Assembly: GCF_020536995.1 (NCBI RefSeq)
Contig: NC_068359.1
Coordinates: 105,719,257-105,783,256, forward strand
Origin: Dreissena polymorpha
Lineage: Eukaryota > Mollusca > Bivalvia > Myida > Dreissenidae
DNA length: 64,000 nt
Direction of reading: 5' to 3'
Part shown: one piece after another, positions 49,001 through 61,000 of the stretch
Numbering within the stretch: the stretch's first letter is position 1
Layout: each line of letters opens with the position of its first letter
Notes under the pieces: generated by a model
Seen by the model: only the letters and a program-made list of their open reading frames with translations
The model's database searches: none
Told to the model about the DNA's origin: nothing
Made by a program: the position numbers and the translations under genes

Positions 49001-52000
49001 GGAGCCTCATAAGGTGTGACCTACTTGTAAGTTGGTCCAGGCAGGTCTTCACAGGTGGCACCGTTCTTGCAGGGCTTCCTCTCACACAGCCGTCTCTCTC
49101 CACAGTCCACTACATTAAGACTTTCAACTGCATTCCTGAGCAGGTCAATACGCTGGTCATTGATGGAGAGCTACAACAATGCAAATTTCACACTTAAAGA
49201 AACTTACACCAGACGATGGAAACCAAATAATACCTCTATTAAATGAGGGCAACATGAACATGTAAAGTATCAAAGCATTAGCCAAATACCACATTAATTT
49301 AAATATATAAAATGTCTCTTAATTGATAAATAAAAGAAAATAAGTCACAATACATGGTAAAACATGCAATAAAATATAAAGTCAAGGCTTATGTGTGTTT
49401 GTTTGCATCTTTTGTGGTATCATTTCTTTCAGGCTTTGAAAGATTGTGTACACCAAAGTACTGCTCAGGCATTGTAAAAAATATTGGGCATGTTTTTCAT
49501 CAGAATAATAAGTAAAGTGAAACATATTTTGCATATTTTTGTTGGATTAATAGGTATTGTGAAACATATTCTGCGTGTTTTTGTTGGATAAATGGTATCA
49601 AAAACTAATTTTGTATGATTGTGTTGGATTTATAGGTCTTGAGAAACATATTTTGGATGTATTTGTTCGATTTATAGGTATACATGTAGTAGTAAAACCT
49701 ATACAATCTATTTTGCATGTTTTTGTGAGATTGATAGAGTAAGTGTTAATCTAACATTTAAATAGGCTCGTTGATTATTAGCAATTTAAGATACTGTCAA
49801 ACAAATAAGTCAGGGTTTTGTATGTTGTTTTTTTTTACCGTTTTCTACTGCATATCAGCCATATCACAGCAGTCATTTTACAAACCCATACTTTCCTGCA
49901 AATTAAAGCCCTTTATCCAGTACTAAATGCTATCACTTATTCCACTAATTGGACAATGCCATACTTATATCAGAGGTAGGGAGTGACAGGTTGAGAAAAC
50001 ATTTCATGACTTATGCTACAAAATTTATGTGGCTGGGTTTTGATTCTAACGCAAAATCCTCAGATTGTAGTCTCACAAAGCAAGAAAGGCAAGTTGAATT
50101 AGGTCACCTGTGAATATCTTCTAGAGAGGGTGTTAAAAGTCATGGCTACAAATTTAATCAATAATATCACAACAGATTTAAATTGTTTATTTAAAAAAGG
50201 GACCAAAACAATAAATTTCTGAAATGGCATTTTTGTTCTATCATGGTTTTATTTAATCCCGTCATTTTTAGTTAACTCTAATGGGAAATATGACGGGATT
50301 GGCGACCTTTTTGGTTGTTTCTCATGATTTTGGTTTATTGCAATTAGTTAAGCTGTGTGTTGAGAAACAAAAAGTGTGTGATATTGAACAAAAATACCTT
50401 TAAAGAAGTAACGTATGCACCAATACAGCCATACTAGCACTGTTTGCACTGGGGACACTGTGATGGTAGTGTCCACAGCAACCCACTTACCTTGACTGTA
50501 AATCCAAGAGAGAACAAGGCACAAGGGGACTATATTATGGTAGGGTCCAGACATACCCACTTACCTCTGCCACACATCCCACAAAGCCTCGTGTGACGCC
50601 AGCACTAGGGGACACTATGATGGTAGGGTCCACACCACCAAGGTAGAGGGGCAGCTTTAGGTTGAGCCCTATTGTGCTGCCGGGGGAGGTCCCTGCAAAT
50701 GAAACATAAACACAGCTCATACAGGGATCTGGCAAAAGTTGGGCAGTCAAGCAATGAGGCTCATGAGGCAATGATAGTTAGTCCTGCATGAGATACCGCT
50801 AGTTATACTAAGGCAACTTAGAAAAGAACTCTATAATTGTAAACTTGTCAGCAAATTTTGATTGCTATAGTATTTAAAATACTACAGTGATAACAAATTA
50901 CCCTTATATTGTGCAATTACATTTCTTTGTAGGCCCTATAAGTTACAAACAGTTTAAAATGTGACTTGACTATTCTGTTTGTTAAGTCATTAATAAATAT
51001 GAGCTTTAAATATTTATGGAAACTCAACAAAAAATAGTAAGAGAAATTATAACAAGAGCTGTCTCCATCGGTGACATTTGCCCCCAAAAAACGTTTTTTC
51101 GAAACCTAAATGCAGATTTCGAAACCTAAACGCGGACCCTAAGTTCAAAGGTCAAAGGGGTCAAAATTTGTGTGCGTATGGAAAGGCCTTGTTCATATAC
51201 ACATGCATACCAAATATGTAGGTTACATCTGAAGCGACATAGAAGTTATGAGCATTTTTTAAAACCTAAACGCAAGCGTGCGACAGACAGACAGATGGAT
51301 GGACAGACAGACAGACGGATGGACAGTGCGACTGCTATATGTCACCCTACCGGAGGCATAAAATAAGTAACATTTTGATATAGGACAATAACAATCCAAC
51401 ATGCACAACTTCGTAACATAAGGAATTTTTTTTCGATAATGCAAGGGCCGTAACTCAGGAGTGTCTCAGTCAATTTGGCTGATTATCAAACTTGACCTAG
51501 ATCTTATGACATTACACATTTTCATGAAGTGTGGCGGTTCTCCTATGACATTTGCTCGAGTTATTGAGCTGAAACGAGCAAAAATGCAAATTTTGATGAT
51601 TCAAAGCCCGTAACTCAGGAGTGTCTGGGTCAATTTGGCCGATTATCAAACTTGACCTAGGTGTTATTGCCTTACACATTTTTATGAAGTGTGGCGAAGA
51701 TCCTATGACATTTGCTCGAGTTATTGAGCGGAAACGAGCAAAAATGCAAATGTTTGATGATTCAAGGGCCATAACTCGATGTGTCTGGGTCAATTTGGTC
51801 GATTATTGAACTTGACCTAGGTGTTATTGCCTTACACATTACACATTTTTATGAAGTGTGGCGAAGATCCTATGACATTTGCTCGAGTTATTGAGCGGAA
51901 ACGAGAAAAAAAACAATTTTACGATGATTCAAGGGCCTTAACTCAGGAGTGTCTGGGTCAAATTGGCCGATTATCGAACTTGACCTAGATAATATTGCCT

Positions 52001-55000
52001 TACACATTTTCATGTAGTTTGGTGAAGATCTGGTGACAATTGCTTGAGTTATTGAGCGGAAACAAGAAAAAACACAATTTTTCAATGATTCAAGGGTTGT
52101 AACTCAGGAGTGTCTGTGTCAATTTGGCCAATTATCGAACTCGACCTAGATGTTATTGCCTTACACATTTTCATGAAGTTTGGTGAAGATCTGATGATAA
52201 ATTGCTCGAGTTATTGAGCGGAAACAAGAAAAAAAAACAATTTTACGATGTTTCAAGGGCCGTAACTCAATAGTGTCTCGGTCAATTTGGCCAATTATCG
52301 AACTTGACTTAGATATTATTTCCTTACACATTCTCATAAAGTTTGGTGAAGATATGATGACAATTGCTTGACTTATTGAGCGGAAACTAATCCAGACAGA
52401 CACACTTACTGACTAACGGACAGTGCGATTTTTATATGCCTCCAGAACCTATGTTCTGGAGGCATAAAAACAAGAGGGCCTGAGAGGCTTAAGTCGCGTA
52501 CCTGAGATACACAGGAACTGACCTGTTCAATGCAGCCCAAGAACTAATTTTCTATGTTTCATGAAGATTGAAATGTAAATGTGACTTTTAGAGCGTTAAC
52601 AAGGTTTTACTATACAGTTATATCAGGAAAAATGCCTTGCCCCCTGGCAGCCATGCTTTTAAACAGACTGAAACCATTTTCAAATTAATCCAAGATATAA
52701 TTATACAAAATGTTCTGACCAAATTAAATAAATACTGGACTGTAAATGTTACTTTAAGAGTGTTAACAAGGTTTTACCATAGTCATATAAGGAAAAATGC
52801 TCCAGCCCCTAGCAGCTGGACCAATTTTCGAACTCGTCCAAAATATAATTGGGGAAAATCTTCTGACCAAGTTTAATGAAGATTGGACAATAAATGTGAC
52901 CTCTAGAGTGTTAACAAAGTTTAACTATAGCCAAATTAGGAAAAATGCCCAACCCCCAGGCTGCCATGTTTTTTGACCAACTGGAACCATTTTCAAACTC
53001 ATCTATGATATCAATGGGATAAATGTTCTAATCAAGTTCCATGAAGATGGGACAATAAATGTGGGCTCTAGAGTGTTAACAAGGTTTTACTATAGCCATA
53101 TAAGGTAAAATGCCCCGCCCCCTGCGAGCCATGTTTTTCAACCAACCGGAGCCAATTAAGAAATCTATCAAAATATTATTGGGGAAAATCTTCTGACCAA
53201 GTTTCATGAAGATTGGACAATGAATGTGGCCTCTAGTGTGTTAACAAGACAGATGTTGACACTACACACCGCAAGATGCACGACGGACAAAAGGCGATCA
53301 CAAAAGCTCACCATGAGCACATTGTTCTCAGGTGAGATAAAAACAATAGCTTTCCATAAAACACTAGCCTTGTTTCAAACAAAACAGCAGTCACCTACTG
53401 ATTTAATATTGCCAGAGTAAAAACATGATCTTTATCAGTTTAAGTACTTTTTAGTTATGGCAGGATGCATTCTTTAAGATATAATGAATATTTGTACCAA
53501 TTACTCTAATCCTACAAAGCAAGACGAAATTAACGGCAATATAAGTAATATGCACCAACTCCAAGTGGCCACTGTTACATTAACCTTAAAGCAAGATGGT
53601 TGCTGCACACAACTTGTCATGTTGATATGATGATCATTATTTCAACATGACATCATGCACAACAAAGTACTGGACACATACATTTAAATCCTACTCATGT
53701 ATCAATAAAGATTAAAATATTAACGTTTAGTGCACTCAATTGCATGGGACATCAAGGTTAGCTAGCACACTCAAGCTGCAACCAAAGCCTGACATCTACT
53801 GCTTACTTACATTCATAACATACACAGTATCCACACACTTCAGTAGTATGTGCAACAAACTCTGCCTCGCAGGCACTAATGTAAGCAATGCAATAGCCAA
53901 TTTTCTTAATAATACAACATATCAATACATGAACAAAAAGGCAAACAAACAGCATTGCCAAAGCCAATCTGTGATTATTTTTTTTCCAAGTGTCACTACA
54001 ATCACATTTAATTTCCATAAGATCAGAGAATAGTCATGTCTAAAACAAAGACCCTCAGATATTCAAGAACTTATCAGTATTTATCTATAAAAATGGTCCC
54101 CCAATTGTTCATGTTAAATCAAGGTTTGCTTACATGACTATTCTCTAGTATTAAAGTATCAGGTGCATTTCCAGATATACTTCAAGTTGAATATCAATAG
54201 GATTTATATAGTATATGTAAAATTAAAGCTGACATTATATTTTTTTTAAAGACATGCTACCATGCCAAGAAACTAGATTTTCCAACTTTTAAACACATTG
54301 ATTTAGTTGAATTTAATTAAATAGCAAGAATGGTCTGCATATAAGAAACAGCAACACAAAATAGCAGCACATGACCTCCAGCCAAAATAAAGTTATAGAA
54401 CACACACAATAGTTATAGTTTTAGTAAATTTCATCTTACACGGACACCTTAATCGTACCTTTATAAGAACAAATGAGGGCATAGACCCATAGTTATTCTT
54501 AAAATCTGATAAGTTATAGGTCTTGGTCAATGACTGTTGAACACAAGTATCAAGTTTCAATAATTGATAGATATACAGATATGAAATTGTTCAATGCAAA
54601 TATGCACAAAAACGGGCATAATTCTGCTTCATTGCAGGTCAGATCTCTGGAACTTTGTCAATTCCTCACACAATGATCCAAAACACATGTGAGAAGTTTC
54701 AAGTGAATACCTGTTGTAGAGACAGTGACAGTAAGGTGATGCCCTTTTACCTTAACCAGAGCATTACACAAACTCTGACACTGACTCCAACAAAGGCGAG
54801 TAGAACAGATGAAACTATTTGGTGAATAGTCAAGCTAAATATTACTTTTGCAACACATGCAAATAAACAGCAATTACACAAAGTCTTGGATATTTGGTAT
54901 GTATTTTCTCTGAGGTAAGACAACTTCTTTTTCTAAAATAATTTATCAAATGTTATTGTCTAAAAGACAATGAAATGACAAAACTGTTATACTTGAGAGT

Positions 55001-58000
55001 TTCATTTAACAACAGGAATTACATGCATCTGTTTGGCAATAAAAGGACTAGTAACAAACTGCTTGTCCAAACACACCCATGCACAATGTGACCACATTGT
55101 CCAGGTTGCATATCAAGTCTATCGTGCAGCACAAGAGCAGCAAGAACTATAGTTAGCATTTCATACCTGACCAATCTAAGCCTTCATTGAAATAACAAAT
55201 GAGAACAATTGTAAGGAATATGTATATATAATCAACAAAAATTTAAAAAAAATCATGTAACAATGAAAGGTTGCTAAGCTAATTACATATCCATTAATAA
55301 GGGTTCAAAATAGCCCCGTATGGTGTAGATGTGATAGAGCAGGTGCATTAAGTCAGTTCACATCACCAACAACTAAAAGATACCAGATACAGATATGTAG
55401 GAAGTACAACTCAAATACCAATACTACTGAATGACTACAAAAGAAACACTTTTGACTTGTCATACAGAGGAGATAAGAATTATGAATAATTATTATAGAA
55501 TCATTGTGAACATGATGTTTTGTAATTTATTTTACGACTGCAACGATAACGATTAAACAACACATTAGTTCAGTTGACTAGTTTAATGACCTTATTGCAA
55601 TATATTTTGCCTCCCAATAAACATCACACAAATGAAATCGAATGAACATGTATTAAGTATTCACTAACAGATCTAAATAATATATTATGCAAGTAAGAGA
55701 GTGGGATATAATGGCCGCAGCGTTATTCAGAAACAGCCGCTGGTAACCACGAGCCTCGAAAGATTGGATGATTCACTTGTGGAAGCAGGCTGCATGAAAA
55801 ATTATGCCTACCGGAGGTGGAAGAGCACACGTTGATTTACCGTTGTGAAGTAACGACGCTATAGTAGCAACACCGCCTACCCAAATAAAAATGCTCTAGC
55901 TCATCAAGTGACCGGGCCAGGAAAAACCATTCACTTGATTGGGCTAGACCTAGCTCACCAGTCGCTTGACCTATTAATATCAATGATCGCTACACTTAAG
56001 ATCATACTTTACTTGATCGCTACACTTGCGATCACACTTTACTATCACACTTTACTTGGTCACTACACTTGCGATCACACTTTACTTGATCGCTACACTT
56101 GCGATCATACTTTACTTGATCGCCACACTTGCGATCACACTTTACTTGATCGCTACACTTGCGATCACACTTTACTTCATCGCTATACTTGCAAAGCGAT
56201 ACCGCATTACACACTTTTTAACTCGGACATTTAATACCAATGGTCACTTGACCTTTATGCACTTTTAAACTCGGACATTTAATACCTATGGCCATTTGAC
56301 CATTACACACTTTTTAACTCGGACATTTAATACCAATGGTCACTTGACCATTACACACTTTTTAGCTCGGACTTTTAATACCAATGGTCACTTGACCATT
56401 ACACACTTTTTAACTCGGACATTTATTACGACACATACAAGTTTTTCCCAGTGGCATTGCTACTATTTTTAAAGCTTAACCTTTAAATTTGATTGATATA
56501 CTACGCCTGAATCCCAGAGTCCATTCGAGCCAATGTGTTGAGTCATTGTTGCTAAGGTTAGCTTGTAGAGATAATTGTTGTAGAATCAGTACGCATGCCC
56601 CTCCAATCCCCCGGCAAACAGAATTTTCCGCCACAATAAATTTCACAAATTTATCCCCCACAAATTTTGGTGCAGTATTGTACGAAAACCACGAATTGAC
56701 TGACAAACTATTGGTAACCTGTGACGTGGCTTATTAACTCGCTCAACCAGCGATGTCACACTTTTGAAACACGGCCATTTAAGCACCATAAACGCTCAAC
56801 CGGCCATTACACACTATTGAACTCGGACCTTTAATACCAATAATCGTACAACCAGCGATTAGACACATACAAGTTTTTCTCTCAAGGTATCGCCTCTGCG
56901 TTTCAACATTGTATAACAGTTTTTGTGCGTTTCAACATAGTATAACAGTTTTGGGGAAATCTATGCAATGACATGTGAATTAGTTTACGCCCGTGTGAAA
57001 ACAGACCCACACTTATCAACATTCACAACATAAACAGCCGAAAATGGCATCTTGCTAGCAACAGAGCACATTTAATCTTAAACCAACAAACTCTCTCGAA
57101 CAATATCAGATATCAGATCCAGCATCCACACCCAAGGTATTATTAATCGCAGTTCGCGACAAGTGTGTATCATACTTGAAAAGGTATTCTACTCATAATT
57201 CTAATCTACCAACCTCCCCAAGCGCCATCATAAAGTTTAAAATACTCTTGAATGTCAAATATCCAGAAAAGCCTTGGTTACTTGTATAGCATTAAAAGAT
57301 TTTTTCAGCTGGCATTGCCGACTTAGCTTTACTCTAGAACCAACTTAATTTAGGAATAAAAAGGAAATCCATTTATGTGTACTCTGACGTAACGTTTACA
57401 CGAGTTCCCTTGTAGAAACCAACTTACATTTGACCGCAATAAATTGTCATGGAAAAATCTACACTCCATTGTCATAGCGTAAAAATGTTAACCACATTTC
57501 AAGGTCTCGCCCAACAGCTCGCGTTATATGAATGCGGTGAAGGGCATTTAGTGTGCCGCATGATGTGTTAATTAATAACCTACGAAAACGGGCGGCCGGC
57601 TGGAATCTCCCTGCAAACAAAGTAATGAACCCTATAAGCGATTGCCACTGTGTAATAAATGAATTTTCTGTTTGTTCACGATGCACTTTATAGTTTTCTT
57701 TATCTGCACAATTTTTAATTAGGGAGGCGTACCAGGAAATAGAATAACATAACCTGTCATAACACATTTTATACTTCTCTTTTCGTAAAATCATATTGAG
57801 AAATTTTTTTTACGTAAAACTGTGAGTTTAACTTGTTATTGAATATAGGAAATTCTATTTGACAAATATTAATTTAATCAATGCCGAATTTCTGTCAAAT
57901 GAAATGGTGACATAGATAAAATCAAGGTAACAATTTTAACAACACGTAAGACAAAATCGTTCCCTCAAAATACATGTTCGCTTATTTTCCACAAAATTGT

Positions 58001-61000
58001 CGCTGTTATCTCCGGTTAAGGCTTTGTGTAGGACAAATGTTTTTCTAACAAATGCCAGATACACTAAACGTCGTGTATTAGCTAGGGAATGATAACAGAC
58101 GGTGCTCACACTGAAAGCAAGTCATTAATAAGGTAGACACAATTAAGTATTGGATAACCGTGATAAGAGAATTTTAGAAACTATTGATGTGAGGAGAAAA
58201 AGAATTGTCTTAAGAATGAAATAAAAATGCAACAACAACATTAAACGATTAATTACTTTGGTAGAACATGATATATTGCCAAAAACAATGTTAAATATTA
58301 TGATATATGAAATACATAATATTGACGAAGTAGAAAATAGACTTGCTACAATTCTATAATTAGAATAGCTTATTGTCACACACTTATTACATGATTTTGC
58401 GTGTTCAACTAAGATAATTTGTTGAAAATACTGAGTCCATTTGTAACAGGAATGATATGAATATTTATTTGAAAATTAAATGTGATGTACTAATCGCACT
58501 CGCATTATCAGCCCTCGCAATGAGTTGTTTCAGCGAAACTGGCGCGTGCGCGGCCAAGTCATTGCATGTGTGTTTAACGCCGTAATTCGCGTGACTGACC
58601 CGTATTCAGGGATCGCCCACGAATGATTGATTATTTGCTAAATCAAGACATAATGTATTAACAGATTCCCCACTAACGCCACACCCGCTTAGTTGTCTGT
58701 ATAAAAGGAACATTTTATGATGCACGAAACATATACCCCAAAATCAAGAAAAAACACTACCTGGATCAGGTTCCAGTAATCGGGTTAAGTCGTACAAATG
58801 ATTCCACTTGCTTCCGTTTTCTGCCTCGAGGAATTACCGCAGATTGCTCGAGATATAATTGTAAACGGTTTTGACGATTAAAAATACCAGCACAGGCCGT
58901 TAACAAAAAGGCGGAATGACGTCATATCACGTGGTACAGAAATCGCGTAATTCTATTGTACTAACGATCTCCACCAAGGAAATCCGTACATAACGAAACA
59001 GACAAAGTATTCCGTAATCGTATCTATAGAAACCAGTAAACAACAATCGTTTCCGCGAAAATAAATGTTATTAATTTATATTCAGAAATTAATAAGTCTT
59101 ATTACATAGCTATGTGTTTAGATTCTAACCAAATAAAGCTTTATCAACCAGAGAAATACAAGTTGACAGACAAGAAGGCATTATTGCTTGCTGGTTTTCC
59201 CCTGATTTATAACCATACCAACTGTAGTACTTTTGGGAAAGGGGGGGGGCATATAATGTCAAAATTCTACAGCAAATAGGAAAGCTCATGGGATATCATT
59301 AGAATCAATACTGCAACACAATTCATAATTCTTAATATCAGATTGTCAGAATATACAAATGTGCTATATAATATCTAATATATATATATCGTGCACACTG
59401 AGTATGACACCATGAAGGAAACACATGTTCACATATTAGTATCATTGTAAGAGCACACTCTGGCTAAGATGCATTTTATTAAAATAAAATAAAATAAAAA
59501 TGACATAATGACATTAATAGAAAAGAAATAAAGGAGTATTATTTGAATGAAGCAGTGAGACATGAAGAATAACACAATGTTTCTGTCTACAGTGCGTACG
59601 ATTCTGCTATAGAGAGGCACAAGTCACAACTACAGACTGCCATCGCCCAGTTGGAAAATTTTACCTCGTCTTACTCGTCTAGACATATGTTTGTAGGAGT
59701 TGTAGTAACGAGAGATATAGTTGTCATAACGTGACAGAGAGGATTGGTCACTCTGGATGTCTGACCAACCTCTTACTGCATGCACAGAGGGAAAATGCAA
59801 ACATTAACATCACATATTGCAGCACCCAAACGAAAAGAAAAAATGAGCATATATATTATGTATAAATATAAACCATTTATTTAGTAACAATACATTTACA
59901 TAATGAATACTATTAACTTATTGCACATCAAACAATTATTTTCTTAAAACTAAAGAACAACTGCTTCTCACTGCTAAATTGTTTAGGCTATGCATTACGA
60001 AACAAACATTTGCAAACTTCTGTAAAAAGTAGAATACACTGTGTATATATAGAATGCAGGTTATGGTTATTGTATCAGTAATTATATATTAAGATAATAT
60101 CATTCCAACTTAGAACATTAAAGTAACATACATATGCATTTAATTACACACCTCTAGAACTCTTAAAAATATGCTAAATGTGGATATTACTGTTTACTGC
60201 AGATGTGTAATTGGTAATGCATGGATGGACAGCGTACCTGTGACTGGTTGCTCATCATTGATGGTAAGACTGCCCTCCCGATGATTGCGACTGGCACGAA
60301 CTCTCGTCCACTCATTCACACGCAGTGGATTGCGGCTACGCACCACAGCTGGACCTAGAAATGGAAAGTACCCTCAAATGTTTTAACACATGGTCTAAGA
60401 GATTGCCAAGCAATATGGTCCCCTACCGGTGAAACTCCACCATTGTCAGTAAAAAAAATAAAAATAAAAATTTAATATATATTTGTTGCCATAGCAACCA
60501 GAGTTTTTGACGTAGGAACAAAATGAAATGACGTGCATTATCTCCATATTGACATCTATCCATGTTTTAAGTTTCATGAAAAAATATGAAGAACTTTTAA
60601 AGTTATCGCAGGATCCAGAAAAGTGTGACGGACTGACAGAAAGACTGACGGACGGAGTGCAAACCATAAGTCCCCTCCGGTTTCACCGGTAGGGGACAAT
60701 AAAGACTCTGAAAGATATCACACACAATTTGTTGCCTACTTCAATTTTCATAGCAGATGATCACAAAAACTGATGAATTACAACAAAGACTACTGAACTT
60801 AGTTAAATCCAAGTTTCAAAGAATGGTTTCTTGAGCAGAAATCGATAGAATGAATTTCCATGACAGAAGTGCTGGTTTAACCTGATCCGGTGTCAAATCT
60901 GAACTCGAGGTATCCGTCCTTCTGCACAAGTGCTAGTGAGTCTCCAGTGCCGTCCTCATTGTCCCCCTCGTACAGGATGATGCCGTCCTGCAGGGACTGG

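Noticed and set aside
57459-57794. 111-codon minus frame in the perlecan intron
   Set aside because: No family resemblance, no splice support, no repeats of composition expected for coding DNA.
58690-58935. Internal promoter for a short perlecan isoform (TATAAAAG at about 58700, TGACGTCA at 58917)
   Set aside because: The TATA-like word points along the plus strand, away from the gene, and the order of the two motifs does not fit a minus-strand promoter.
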